NCBI GenBank assembly: GCA_002347035.1
Contig: DEAM01000020.1
Span: 37,385-101,384, forward strand
Direction of reading: 5' to 3'
DNA from: Gemmatimonadales bacterium UBA2982
GTDB taxonomy: Bacteria > Gemmatimonadota > Gemmatimonadetes > Longimicrobiales > Gaopeijiaceae
DNA length: 64,000 nucleotides
Made by a program: the position numbers and the translations under genes. This document shows, one piece after another, positions 52,825-62,529 of the stretch. How positions within the stretch are numbered: the stretch's first letter is position 1; each line of letters begins with the position of its first letter. The notes beneath the pieces were generated by a model that was not told the DNA's origin, did no database searches, and saw only the letters and a program-made list of their open reading frames with translations.

Positions 52825-53746
52825 GATCTTCAGAAAGAATGTGTGTCTCGAATGTTGTCATCTTTCGGAACTCAAGAACCCGACGATTGATCTCCTCAGA
52901 TGACAGGTTGATGAGCCTGCGGATGCTGAACTGCTCTACCGCATATGACCCCATAACTGAGCCGTAAACCATCGCTCGCCGAAGGTCACCAGGTGAAAGG
53001 GAATCTGCCTTTGCCAAGCAACCCATAAAACCACCGGCGAACGCATCACCAGCACCGGTAGGATCACAAACCTTCTCTAGGGGAAAACCCGGCACAAAAA
53101 AGAGCCAATCATCAGCGAAGAGGGTTGCTCCGTGTTCTCCCCTCTTCACAACAACTATCTCTGGCCCTCGATCTTGAATCCAGCGAGCTGCCTTAGAGAG
53201 GTTCGGATTATTAGCAAGCTGCCGCACCTCTTCATCGTTAATGATAAGGATACGCACGCGCTCTAGCAGTTTAAGTAAGGCGTTTCTGCTCCCTTCGATC
53301 CAATAGTTCATTGTATCACAAGCCACAATATCTGGATTCTTAACCTGATCGAGGACATCAAGTTGAAGGACAGGGTCAATGTTTCCAAGGAAGAGGATAC
53401 GAGCAGACTGGAAAGACTCCGGAATTTTTGGTTCGAAATCGGCAAATACCCCTAACCGGGTCTCCACAGTATCGCGACTATTCAGGTCGGAGCTATAGGT
53501 ACCTGACCAAAAAAAGCTCTCTCCGGCACGACGCTCAATACCTGATAAATCGCCCCCTCTCAAAGACAAGAAGTCAAGCTCGTGCAGGGGATAGTCTTCA
53601 CCCACCACACCCACTACCTGAACCGGATGGAAGAGTGTGGCAGCAGCAGTGAAGAATACAGCTGACCCTCCAAGCACACCTTCAGCACTGCCGAGTGGTG
53701 TTCTGATTGAATCCAATGCCACACTGCCCACGCACAGTATCGACAT
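52817..53746 (-). CDS. PfkB-family carbohydrate kinase
   Basis: A 309-residue kinase of the ribokinase fold. The N-terminal pattern is ILCVGSVALDSIRTP and GGSAVFFTAAATLF; the C-terminal PfkB signature is VCDPTGAGDAFAGGFMGCLA near residue 232, with catalytic Asp in GAGDAF. The substrate is not determined: a sugar or nucleoside such as adenosine are options. Translationally coupled to purM, which favours a purine-nucleoside substrate, but weakly. Confidence 0.82.
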   Translation of the reverse strand: MSILCVGSVALDSIRTPLGSAEGVLGGSAVFFTAAATLFHPVQVVGVVGEDYPLHELDFLSLRGGDLSGIERRAGESFFWSGTYSSDLNSRDTVETRLGVFADFEPKIPESFQSARILFLGNIDPVLQLDVLDQVKNPDIVACDTMNYWIEGSRNALLKLLERVRILIINDEEVRQLANNPNLSKAARWIQDRGPEIVVVKRGEHGATLFADDWLFFVPGFPLEKVCDPTGAGDAFAGGFMGCLAKADSLSPGDLRRAMVYGSVMGSYAVEQFSIRRLINLSSEEINRRVLEFRKMTTFETHILSEDHV

Positions 53747-53771
53747 CAGTCGTGCTCGATGATATATGCCA

Positions 53772-55466
53772 TCATTCTACCGACTGATCCCTCTTCCGAA
53801 CCATCCGGGTTGGAGCATCAATCCCCATTATGACCAATCCATTCCGGAGTACAATCTGTACCGCTCGCGCAAGGGCGAGCCTGGCAGTCCGAAGTGCTTC
53901 ATCCTCGACCAACACAGCAAGCTGTGGGCTCCTAGTAGGGTTTCCAGCATGGTACCAAGAATTAGCAAAACCGGCTGTCTGCTCAAGGTAGTCGGAAAGC
54001 ACATGCGGCGAGACCTGATTAGCAGCTCTCTCCACCGTTGCAGGAAACTCCCCTAGACGTTTCACAAGCTCACGTTCGAGATCTTCTCTGAGCAACTCTA
54101 GGTGAGCAACATCTGCAGCAACTTCCTCTGGAGCTACCCTAGCCTTGGCAAAGATCGAGCACATTCTCGCGTGTGCATACTGTACCTTGTAGACAGGATT
54201 CTTGTCTGATTGATCAAGAGCCATATCGAGGTCGAAAAGTAGTTGGGCATCAGCTTTGCGCATCTGGAAGAAGTATCGTGCCACATCGACACCAACTTCC
54301 TCATAAAGCTCTCGCAATGTGACACCCGAGCCCGCCCGCTTTGAAAACTTGACCTCCTGGCCATCTCGCTCAACACGAACCATCTGGTGCAGTAAGTATT
54401 CTGGATAGCCCTCTGGCAAACCAAGAGCCCTAACACCGCTACGAACTCGAGCCATCGTACCGTGATGATCAGAGCCCTGCACATTGATAACACGCTCAAA
54501 CCCGCGGTCCCATTTATTCTTGTGATATGCAACATCCGGAAGGAAATAAGTCGGCATACCATTAGTACGAATCATCACTCGGTCTTTCTGGTCTCCAAAC
54601 TCGGTTGTTCGTAACCAAGTAGCTCCTTCATGTTGATAGACGAGACCCGTCGCGCGCAGATCCTGGATCGTTTTATCGACGAGGCCATTCTTATAGAGGG
54701 ATGACTCGAGGAAATACTCATCGAAGTGGACCCTGAAGTCACTTAGATCCCTATCCTGTTCGGCTCGAAGTATTTGAACTGCGAAGTTCCTAATCTCCTC
54801 CAGCGCCTGGTCAGAATTGTCTTCGAGGAAACGCGTTCCTACTTCTTTCGAGAGCGCCTCTGCCACTTCTAAGACATAGTCACCACGGTAGCCGTCCTGA
54901 GGCAGGGGCTCCTCCTGCCCTAATAGCGCCCGGTACCGAGCACGCACGCTTAGGGCGAGTAAGTCCATCTGACGGCCACTATCATTGTAATAATACTCTC
55001 GATGAACCTTCCAACCCGTCCACCCTAAGAGGGAGGAAATGGCATCTCCCAATGCTGCCTGTCGTCCGTGGCCTAGGTGGAGTGGGCCAGTTGGATTGGC
55101 AGATACGAACTCCACCATAACTGAACGACCCCGCCCCTCACTGCTTCGACCGAAGTCTTTGTCCTCTGCGGCGATCTCGTTCAGGACTGACGCAACCGTT
55201 CGCGTCGACAAACGGAAATTGAGGAACCCCGGACCAGCCACCTCTACGGCTTCGACTCCAGCGGTCTCTAGGTTGAGCCGCTGAGCAATTTCTTCAGCAA
55301 CCTCCCTGGGTGCGCGCCCAAGCTCGCTTGCAACCTTCAGAGCAAGGTTAGTTGCAAGATCTCCATGAGATGGATCCCGCGGCCTTTCCAAGTGGATCTC
55401 ACTCACTACAACACCCAAATCGGAGAGTATAGCTCGCAAGGACCTATCGATTGCAGCCTGTGGCAC
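53772..55466 (-). CDS. argS: Arginyl-tRNA synthetase
   Basis: A 564-residue class I synthetase, start GTG 55466. The HIGH motif is HLGHG (130-134), with the EFVSANPTGP segment before it; the KMSKS-like motif is KFSKRAG near 350; the DALR anticodon-binding domain ends the protein. It charges tRNA-Arg. It lies 25 bases from the PfkB gene and two bases after the FmdB-like gene. Confidence 0.94.
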   Translation of the reverse strand: MPQAAIDRSLRAILSDLGVVVSEIHLERPRDPSHGDLATNLALKVASELGRAPREVAEEIAQRLNLETAGVEAVEVAGPGFLNFRLSTRTVASVLNEIAAEDKDFGRSSEGRGRSVMVEFVSANPTGPLHLGHGRQAALGDAISSLLGWTGWKVHREYYYNDSGRQMDLLALSVRARYRALLGQEEPLPQDGYRGDYVLEVAEALSKEVGTRFLEDNSDQALEEIRNFAVQILRAEQDRDLSDFRVHFDEYFLESSLYKNGLVDKTIQDLRATGLVYQHEGATWLRTTEFGDQKDRVMIRTNGMPTYFLPDVAYHKNKWDRGFERVINVQGSDHHGTMARVRSGVRALGLPEGYPEYLLHQMVRVERDGQEVKFSKRAGSGVTLRELYEEVGVDVARYFFQMRKADAQLLFDLDMALDQSDKNPVYKVQYAHARMCSIFAKARVAPEEVAADVAHLELLREDLERELVKRLGEFPATVERAANQVSPHVLSDYLEQTAGFANSWYHAGNPTRSPQLAVLVEDEALRTARLALARAVQIVLRNGLVIMGIDAPTRMVRKRDQSVE

Positions 55467-55468
55467 CC

Positions 55469-55789
55469 TTAAACGCCCGATTCCTTAGAATTGTCAGCAG
55501 CCTTGGAGGTCTTATCATCTTGTTTCGCTTCTGAAGAACTGCTTGATCTAGACTCAGAACTCTTTGCTGGTGAGGTACTACCCTCATCTAAAGCCTTCTT
55601 CTTATAGTCTTCAGAACGATGATCAGTGATATAAAAGCCCTCACCCTTAAATAGAAATCCTGCGCCACCTGATATCTTCCTACTCGCAGGAGCACCACAT
55701 TCTGGGCACTCCGTGACAGGCTCATCCGTCATCTTCTGGAAAGCCTCAAAGTCGTGGCCGTTAGGGCACTCGTAATCGTACGTCGGCAT
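55469..55789 (-). CDS. FmdB-type zinc-ribbon protein
   Basis: A 106-residue protein. Residues 1-45 form the zinc-ribbon of the FmdB family: MPTYDYECPNGHDFEAFQ, then TECPECGAPASRKISGG (two CxxC-type pairs: C8 and C33-x2-C36). A low-complexity Ser/Lys/Glu tail follows. The family is often called putative regulator; function is unproved. Lies between mcm and argS. Confidence 0.85.
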   Translation of the reverse strand: MPTYDYECPNGHDFEAFQKMTDEPVTECPECGAPASRKISGGAGFLFKGEGFYITDHRSEDYKKKALDEGSTSPAKSSESRSSSSSEAKQDDKTSKAADNSKESGV

Positions 55790-55857
55790 GGTCGATTGAC
55801 CCGCAATGACACCAGTGTTTCAAGACCCCGCAAGCTAACGCTGCTAGGCTTTACTTC

Positions 55858-57405
55858 CTACCCATCAAATTCACCCCATACGTCTCTCAGTACGTCACTG
55901 ATCTCACCCAGAGTAACATCTTCCTTGACAGCATCAACCATCGATGGGATGAGGTTTTCGCTTCCCTCTGCCGTGCGCCGAATTGCTTCGAGGCACGCTC
56001 TTGTTTTACTGGCATTCCGCTCGTTTCTAAGCGAAGCCAGTCTTGACGATTGAGCTACCTCAAGCTTCGAGTAATCCAGTTGGTGGACCTCTAGATCCTC
56101 TACAGCTTCAATATACTTGTTCACCCCAACTACGATTCTTTCTCCGGACTCCACTTCCATCTGAAACTGGTACGCGGCCTTTCCAATTTCATCTCGCATG
56201 TAATCGATTCCCGCGGCCGGATCATCCAGCTGCATGATCTCATCCACATAACTTCGAGCTTCTCGCTCAATCTTGTCAGTAAGCTCTTCTACAAAGTAGG
56301 CACCACCGAGGGGATCCGGCGTACGTGTGATTCCAGACTCAGAAGCGAGAACCTGCTGAGTCCGTAGAGCTAGTTTTGCTGCCTCCTCTGAGGGTATGGT
56401 TAGAGCCTCATCGTAACCGTTTGTGTGCAGTGATTGCGTGCCCCCGAGGGTCGCTGCTAGACCTTGCACTGCAACCCTAACAATATTGTTCAAAGGCTGC
56501 TGAGCTGTAAGAGTTGAGCCCCCACTTTGTGTGTGGAAGCGGAGCTGACAGGAGCGGTCCGAGGCTCCATACCGTTCTCGTAGTAAGGATGCCCATAACC
56601 GACGAGCAGCCCTGAACTTAGCCACCTCCTCCAGGAGGTCGTTATGGGCTGCAAAAAAGAACGAGAGACGGGGTGCGAAAGACTCCAGGTCAAGACCTTT
56701 CGCCAAAGCCTGGTCCACGTATTTGAGACCATTTACTAGTGTGAACCCTATCTCCTGAGAGGCGGTAGAGCCGGCCTCCCGTATATGGTAGCCTGAGATT
56801 GATACTGGATTCCACTTTGGGATTTCTTCTGAACAGAATGCGATGATGTCCGACACGAGGCGAAGACTGGGCTTGACCGGATATATGTGCGTGCCTCGGG
56901 CCACATATTCCTTAAGTACATCATTCTGGAGTGTCCCTGTCAGCCGATCCCGCGGGATCCCTTGCTCATCAGCAAGCGCTACGTAGAGCGCCAGAAGTAC
57001 CGCAGCTGTAGAATTGATTGTCATCGAGGTAGAGATCATGTCCAGTTGAATGCCGTCAAATAACCGGCGCATGTCATCCAATGAATCGATTGCCACACCT
57101 ACACGTCCTACCTCACCCAAAGCCACTTCCGCATCTGAATCGTATCCCATCTGGGTGGGAAGGTCGAAGGCTACCGATAGGCCCGTCTGGCCTCCCTCAA
57201 TCAGGTACCTGAAACGCTCGTTTGTTTTCTCTGCTGTCCCAAAACCTGCATACTGCCGCATGGTCCACGATCGACCACGGTACATATCAGGATAAATTCC
57301 CCGGGTGAAAGGAAACTGGCCTGGCTCCTCTGGACGACGATTCTTACCACCTGTCGAATCTATCAGAATGCCACTTTCAGTGCCTTCCTTTTTAGCAGGT
57401 GTCAT
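55858..57405 (-). CDS. Methylmalonyl-CoA mutase large subunit (catalytic domain only)
   Basis: A 515-residue acyl-CoA mutase large subunit. The family pattern is clear: RQYAGFGTAEKTNERFRYLIEGGQTGLSVAFDLPTQMGYDSD near residue 50, GTLQNDVLKEYVARGTHIYP near 140, and RFHTQSGGSTLTAQQPLNN then LGGTQSLHTNGYDEAL near 290-340. The B12-binding domain is missing, so a separate small subunit must exist elsewhere. Whether the substrate is methylmalonyl-CoA or another branched acyl-CoA cannot be settled from memory. Its ATG overlaps the biotin carrier stop by 14 bases; the carboxylase genes support methylmalonyl-CoA. Confidence 0.88.
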   Translation of the reverse strand: MTPAKKEGTESGILIDSTGGKNRRPEEPGQFPFTRGIYPDMYRGRSWTMRQYAGFGTAEKTNERFRYLIEGGQTGLSVAFDLPTQMGYDSDAEVALGEVGRVGVAIDSLDDMRRLFDGIQLDMISTSMTINSTAAVLLALYVALADEQGIPRDRLTGTLQNDVLKEYVARGTHIYPVKPSLRLVSDIIAFCSEEIPKWNPVSISGYHIREAGSTASQEIGFTLVNGLKYVDQALAKGLDLESFAPRLSFFFAAHNDLLEEVAKFRAARRLWASLLRERYGASDRSCQLRFHTQSGGSTLTAQQPLNNIVRVAVQGLAATLGGTQSLHTNGYDEALTIPSEEAAKLALRTQQVLASESGITRTPDPLGGAYFVEELTDKIEREARSYVDEIMQLDDPAAGIDYMRDEIGKAAYQFQMEVESGERIVVGVNKYIEAVEDLEVHQLDYSKLEVAQSSRLASLRNERNASKTRACLEAIRRTAEGSENLIPSMVDAVKEDVTLGEISDVLRDVWGEFDG

Positions 57406-57928
57406 CGTGAGCCCCAGAAGCTTTCAGTGGGCCAAGGTCGACAAGAATCTGACCCTTTTCTACGGCCTCGCCTTCCTTCACGTGGACGCGGGTCACCAAA
57501 CCACCACTGTATGCCCGCACTTCGTTTTCCATCTTCATAGCTTCGACAATAATGATGCCTTGCCCAGACTCCACGCAGTCCCCCTCCCCAACCTCCACCT
57601 TTAGAACCATGCCTGGCATGGGTGCCACCACAGGCTTGGGACCTTGGAGGCGCGCATTGGCCTGCGTCATGCCACGGATCGCCCTGGTCCGTTCATCAAG
57701 CACATGTGCTTCCACGAGTAGCCCATCTAAATGAATGCTCCACTCACCGTTCGTGCTTCGATCCCCCAGAATCTTGTGAGCCCGGGAACCCACGAGGAGG
57801 CTGTGAACACTCGACACTCCTGAACTCTCTATGCTTACCTCAAGTTCCTGCCCATCTATACTGACTCTATCAGTACCGACTTTGACCTCAAACTCTCGGT
57901 CATCAATGGTGACGAAATAGCGCGTCAC
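57392..57928 (-). CDS. Biotin carboxyl carrier protein (acyl-CoA carboxylase)
   Basis: A 178-residue protein from GTG 57928, after GGGAGGGC, overlapping the methyltransferase stop by four bases. The biotinyl domain occupies the C-terminal 80 residues, with biotin at K132 of EAMKMENE. The first 95 residues resemble the BT-linker domain of propionyl-CoA carboxylase alpha chains. A separate biotin carboxylase gene is at 59193, so this chain is the split C-terminal part of the alpha subunit. Confidence 0.9.
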   Translation of the reverse strand: MTRYFVTIDDREFEVKVGTDRVSIDGQELEVSIESSGVSSVHSLLVGSRAHKILGDRSTNGEWSIHLDGLLVEAHVLDERTRAIRGMTQANARLQGPKPVVAPMPGMVLKVEVGEGDCVESGQGIIIVEAMKMENEVRAYSGGLVTRVHVKEGEAVEKGQILVDLGPLKASGAHDDTC

Positions 57929-59175
57929 AAAGCCCTCCCGGCTCGTAACTCGATCACTGTCTCCACGTGTGCTGTCTGGGGAAAGAAATCGAAGCATCGC
58001 ACGCCCTCAGGGGTGTAAGTTCCACGGAGCCGATTGATGTCTCGCCCCAGAGTTGCTGGGTCGCAACTCACATATATCAGTCTCCCAGCCGGAGACTTGG
58101 ACACAGCTTCTACTACTTCAGAACTCAGGCCAACCCTAGGTGGGTTAACGATCAATAAGTCAGTAGGCAGTAGATCTGTAAGGCGGTCCTCAACTTGCCC
58201 CTCAACAATGGTGAACCCCACGGGTGCGCTGAGGCGTGCAGCCCTGCAGGCCAAAATGTCGCTTTCTACTCCAATTACTTCCCATCCACCTGCAGCAAGG
58301 GCATGCCCATAGCGGCCTGATCCACAATATGCATCTATTGCCCTCGTGCCCGAACCGGCTATACCGACTAAATAGTCCAACAGTAGCAGTGCTGCCCCTG
58401 AGTTAGCTTGCTCGAATCGCGGGACGGCCTTACCGGACTCAGTACCGATTAGCAGTCTTGGCTCCGAAGCCCCATCTCCAGGCACATGCCAAATTGCACT
58501 TAACTCCGGTACAGCCTTGCAGAGCCTTTCAGCTTTCCACGGCGCTCGACCTCCGTCAACAATGAGGGTGATGCCCCTATCATCAAGTTGTAGCGTCAGT
58601 TGAAGCCGCCCGGCTGAAGGAAGGTGGCGGGCGGCGCGACCCCAACCTCTCCTAAGTGACCTCCAGACTTCGATCAACGGCCCTACTGGAAGCACGCATT
58701 CATCTGAAACATCAACGACATGAGCTGGCCGATGCAAACCATAAAACCCTGCTGCTATATGACCCCCACGCAAACGTCGGAGTGTGAAAGTCATCCGGCT
58801 TCTGTATTCTGTTACTTCGGGAGAGGCAACCACTGTAGGTGGCTCGATGTCACTCAACCCGCCGATGCGTTTCAGTGCATCGGCAACAATTCTCCCCTTC
58901 CACTCTAGCTGACTTTTATAGGGAATATGCTGTAATTGGCATCCGCCACAGTCATGATAGAGTGCACATAGAGGCTTTACTCTGCCATCTCCAGGCTCAA
59001 GTATTTTCCGAACGGACCCCATTGCCCAACGAGGCTTAGCCCGATCAATCTTTATGCTAACTCGGTCACCGGGCGCCGTTCGAGGTACAAAGACAACTCG
59101 GCCATCTGGTAAATCAGCAACCCCAGACCCTCCCGCTGCAATTCCGCGGACCTTCACGTGAACAGAGCTTGCCAT
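57925..59175 (-). CDS. TrmA/RumA-type RNA (uracil-5-)-methyltransferase
   Basis: A 416-residue protein from ATG 59175 (TTG 59211 or GTG 59190 possible). An N-terminal TRAM domain (VHVKVRGIAAGGSGVADLPDGRVVF) is followed by an iron-sulfur Cys cluster (CALYHDCGGCQLQH), and a SAM-dependent catalytic domain with AIDAYCGSGRYGHALA, NPPRVGLS and the Cys/Glu motif VSCDPATLGRDI. RlmD or RlmCD is likely (23S rRNA m5U). It stands between biotin carboxylase and biotin carrier genes, overlapping the carrier by four bases. Confidence 0.85.
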   Translation of the reverse strand: MASSVHVKVRGIAAGGSGVADLPDGRVVFVPRTAPGDRVSIKIDRAKPRWAMGSVRKILEPGDGRVKPLCALYHDCGGCQLQHIPYKSQLEWKGRIVADALKRIGGLSDIEPPTVVASPEVTEYRSRMTFTLRRLRGGHIAAGFYGLHRPAHVVDVSDECVLPVGPLIEVWRSLRRGWGRAARHLPSAGRLQLTLQLDDRGITLIVDGGRAPWKAERLCKAVPELSAIWHVPGDGASEPRLLIGTESGKAVPRFEQANSGAALLLLDYLVGIAGSGTRAIDAYCGSGRYGHALAAGGWEVIGVESDILACRAARLSAPVGFTIVEGQVEDRLTDLLPTDLLIVNPPRVGLSSEVVEAVSKSPAGRLIYVSCDPATLGRDINRLRGTYTPEGVRCFDFFPQTAHVETVIELRAGRAL

Positions 59176-59192
59176 TTCTAGGGCTGACACGG

Positions 59193-60680
59193 TTACCCGG
59201 AATTTCTCCAAGCCGACATCCGGTTCCCTGTGTTCTCCGAGTTAAGCCGCGGAGTCCGATGCCGACTTCTATGCCAGTCCTCCATCAGGGCAGCAGCTAC
59301 TGCAGCGGTTACTAAGCAGTCTTCAGAGACTTCCGGCGACAAAATACTCTGATGCTCTTCTATGTACGCCACCGATATGTGGCCCGAAATAAAGTCCTTT
59401 TCCTCCATAACCCTTCGATGGAATAACGCACTCGTCTTGACCCCAAGCACCTCGAGTTCATCAAGTGCTCGAGTCATACGTCCTATAGCAGACAGTCGAT
59501 CTGGGCCGTGCGTGATCAGTTTTCCCAGAAGGGGATCATAGTGACGTGAGACCTCAAGCCCCTCTAATACTCCGCCGTCCCAACGAACCCCCAACCCTGC
59601 TGGGACCTCCAGATGTGAAATCGTTCCTGTAGATGGCAAAAATCCAGCAAGCGGATCCTCGGCAGTGATACGACACTCGATCGCGTGCCCAGTTAGAGAA
59701 ATATCACCCTGGCTGAAGGCTAACTGTTCTCCAGAAGCCACCCTTAACTGCCACTCAACAAGATCGATCCCAGTGACCAATTCAGTGACCGGGTGTTCCA
59801 CCTGCAGGCGCGTGTTCATCTCAAGGAAGTAATAATTGCCGTTATGGTGCAGGAACTCCACCGTACCTGCTCCGCGGTAGTCAACCGCCCTGGCAGCTGT
59901 CAATGCCACTTCACCGATATCAGATCGCTCCGAGGCTGTTAGCAAAGGAGAAGGCGCCTCTTCAATAAGTTTTTGGTGACGCCTCTGTATCGAGCACTCC
60001 CGCTCCCCTAGATGAACAAGGTTCCCGTAGTTATCAGCGAGGATCTGAACTTCCACGTGACGTGGTCGGTCCACGTACGACTCTACATATATCCTCCCGT
60101 CACCGAAGGCACTTTCTGCTTCCCGAGTCGCTGCTGCGAAAAACCGCTCTAGTTCCCCAGGTCGATCAACCACTCGCATGCCTTTCCCACCTCCGCCTGA
60201 CGCAGCCTTTAGAAGCACTGGAAAACCCAAAATTCTAGAAGCTCGTAGGGCTTCGGAAGCACTAGAAACGGGGTCGGTTATACCTGGAACGATCGGTACT
60301 CCAGCGGCAGCCATACGCTTTCGAGCCTCCGTCTTATCCCCCATTGCAGCGATTGTCTCAGGTGTCGGACCAATGAAAATGATTCCCGCACCCTCAACAG
60401 CCCGGGCAAAGTCAGCTCGCTCTGCTAGAAACCCATAACCAGGGTGAATAGCATCCGCCTGCGCAACCTGAGCGGCTTCAATGAGACGATCCACACTCAA
60501 GTAACTCTCGGAGGCACGCGGTGGACCAATCTCATAGGCCTCGTCAGCTAAGAGCACGTGTGGAGCTAACTTATCGGCTTCGGAGTAGACAGCTATAGCA
60601 CGTAATCCCAGATCACGAACAGCTCTAACGATACGCAGAGCTATCTCCCCACGATTTGCGATCAAAACAGAACGGATCAC
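59193..60680 (-). CDS. Acyl-CoA carboxylase biotin carboxylase subunit
   Basis: A 495-residue biotin carboxylase, start GTG 60680. It shows the family opening (SVLIANRGEIALRIVRA), the ATP-grasp glycine loop KAASGGGGKGMRVV near 160, and the EMNTRLQVEHPVTE motif near 285. The C-terminal tail is longer than in acetyl-CoA enzymes by about 45 residues. It carboxylates biotin on the carrier protein at 57392. With the carboxyltransferase at 60976 it probably makes propionyl-CoA carboxylase; acetyl-CoA or methylcrotonyl-CoA are alternatives. Confidence 0.9.
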   Translation of the reverse strand: MIRSVLIANRGEIALRIVRAVRDLGLRAIAVYSEADKLAPHVLLADEAYEIGPPRASESYLSVDRLIEAAQVAQADAIHPGYGFLAERADFARAVEGAGIIFIGPTPETIAAMGDKTEARKRMAAAGVPIVPGITDPVSSASEALRASRILGFPVLLKAASGGGGKGMRVVDRPGELERFFAAATREAESAFGDGRIYVESYVDRPRHVEVQILADNYGNLVHLGERECSIQRRHQKLIEEAPSPLLTASERSDIGEVALTAARAVDYRGAGTVEFLHHNGNYYFLEMNTRLQVEHPVTELVTGIDLVEWQLRVASGEQLAFSQGDISLTGHAIECRITAEDPLAGFLPSTGTISHLEVPAGLGVRWDGGVLEGLEVSRHYDPLLGKLITHGPDRLSAIGRMTRALDELEVLGVKTSALFHRRVMEEKDFISGHISVAYIEEHQSILSPEVSEDCLVTAAVAAALMEDWHRSRHRTPRLNSENTGNRMSAWRNSG

Positions 60681-60975
60681 ACCTGGGCCCGGAAAAGGGT
60701 TAGGGCTAAAGACCTAGTAACACGGCCGCGAAGTTAGGCATGGCTGTTACACGTGGAAACCCTAGTCTCTTCTTATCAATAGACGGCTGTGATGGTCATC
60801 CTTAGCAGCCTGCGTTAATGAAAAAGCTTATGCAGTTGCAGCTCTGAAGAGAAGAAATATAACCCCACTTCGAATTATCACGCTGGAACCTCAGCCACAG
60901 GTCCTAGCGCGGGAAATTGGTAGAAGGAACACATCTTAGAGATACTGCGGATTACTCTATATTCGCAACGTTTTC

Positions 60976-62526
60976 TCAGAGCGGTATGTTGCCATGCTTC
61001 TTAGTCGGGTTCTGGTCACGCTTATCACGTAACATATCCAAAGAAGATATGAGTCTGGAGCGTGTATCCCGGGGATCAATCACGTCATCTACATAACCAC
61101 GAGCAGCCGCTATATAGGGGTTTGCGAATTTCTCGCGATATTCAGAAACTCGGGTCTCAGTTGCAGCTTCGATGTCATCAGAAGCCTCAATCTCCTTGCG
61201 AAACAAGATCTCGACAGCACCCTTGGGCCCCATTACCGCGATTTCAGCCTGAGGCCAAGCGAGATTAACATCCCCACGAATATGCTTTGAATTCATAACG
61301 TCGTACGCCCCACCATAGGCCTTTCTAGTAATCACCGTGACCTTTGGGACCGTTGCTTCAGCAAATGCGAATAGGAGCTTAGCACCGTGGCGGATGATGC
61401 CGCCATGCTCCTGAGCCACTCCTGGGAGAAACCCGGGAACATCCTCAAGCACCACTAGAGGGATATTGAAGGCGTCGCAGAATCGTACAAACCGAGCAGC
61501 CTTGTCAGACGAGTCTATATCAAGCACACCCGCAAGAACCGAAGGTTGGTTGGCAACCACGCCCACGCTATGCCCCCCAAGGTGACCGAACCCCACCAGG
61601 ATGTTCCGGGCAAAATCGCTATGAACCTCGTAGAAAACTTTCTCGTCTAATATGTGCCGTATCACATCGTGCATATCGTACGGCTGATTAGGGTTATCAG
61701 GCACTACTCCTAATAGATCATCGTTCCGAACATCTTCCGTTTTGGAGCCCTGTCCAGCAGGCGGAAGCTCCTGGTTATTTTGAGGAATGAACTGAAATAT
61801 TTCCCTAACCTTCGTAAGACATTCAAACTCAGAATCACTGGCAAAGTGAGCAACTCCAGACTTAGAAGCATGCACATCCGCACCACCGAGCCCCTCCATA
61901 TCGACATCCTCATGCGTGACAGCCTTAACCACATTCGGACCTGTCACAAACATGTAGCTGGAACCTCGAACCATGTACACGAAGTCTGTTATCGCTGGGG
62001 AATAGACAGCTCCACCAGCGCAAGGACCTAATACCAGGCTAATCTGTGGGATCACGCCTGAAGCAAGCGTGTTCCGCAAGAAGATTTCTGCGTAGCCCCC
62101 TAGGCTAACGACACCCTCCTGAATCCGCGCGCCACCAGAATCATTTAGTCCGATAATGGGGGCCCCATTCTTAAGGGCAAGCTCCTGAACCTTTACGATT
62201 TTTTCTGCATGAGCCTCCGAGAGAGAGCCCCCCAATACCGTAAAGTCCTGACTAAACACGTAGACTAAACGTCCATGGATTGCCCCATACCCAGTGACCA
62301 CACCATCTCCGAGGACCTTTCTCTCAGCCAGACCAAAATCTGTCGAGCGATGAGTAACAAAGCGGTCAAGTTCAACAAAAGAACCCTCATCAAGAAGAAG
62401 ATTTAATCTCTCCCGTGCAGAAAGCTTACCCCGGGCATGTTGGGCCTTGAGCCTCTCTTCTCCGCCACCTTGTTCCGTTTCAGCCCGGAGTTGCTCAAGC
62501 TTCGAAAGCTTTTCATCTATGGACAT
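60976..62526 (-). CDS. Acyl-CoA carboxylase carboxyltransferase beta subunit (propionyl-CoA type)
   Basis: A 516-residue carboxyltransferase of the PccB/MmdA type. Family features: DGVVTGYGAIHGRLVYVFSQDFTVLGGSLSEAHAEKIVKVQELA (about 73-115), GLNDSGGARIQEGV near 122, GPCAGGAVYSPAITDF near 168 and the late GGAYDVMNSKHIRGDVNLAWPQAEIAVMGPKGAVEILF (400s). Product: methylmalonyl-CoA. The 295-base gap to biotin carboxylase (60681-60975) holds no gene that I can see. Confidence 0.92.
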   Translation of the reverse strand: MSIDEKLSKLEQLRAETEQGGGEERLKAQHARGKLSARERLNLLLDEGSFVELDRFVTHRSTDFGLAERKVLGDGVVTGYGAIHGRLVYVFSQDFTVLGGSLSEAHAEKIVKVQELALKNGAPIIGLNDSGGARIQEGVVSLGGYAEIFLRNTLASGVIPQISLVLGPCAGGAVYSPAITDFVYMVRGSSYMFVTGPNVVKAVTHEDVDMEGLGGADVHASKSGVAHFASDSEFECLTKVREIFQFIPQNNQELPPAGQGSKTEDVRNDDLLGVVPDNPNQPYDMHDVIRHILDEKVFYEVHSDFARNILVGFGHLGGHSVGVVANQPSVLAGVLDIDSSDKAARFVRFCDAFNIPLVVLEDVPGFLPGVAQEHGGIIRHGAKLLFAFAEATVPKVTVITRKAYGGAYDVMNSKHIRGDVNLAWPQAEIAVMGPKGAVEILFRKEIEASDDIEAATETRVSEYREKFANPYIAAARGYVDDVIDPRDTRSRLISSLDMLRDKRDQNPTKKHGNIPL

Positions 62527-62529
62527 CGA

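Noticed and set aside
60681..60975. A possible small RNA or gene in the 295-base gap between the two carboxylase genes
   Set aside because: No conserved RNA motif, no start with ribosome site and no convincing hairpin seen.
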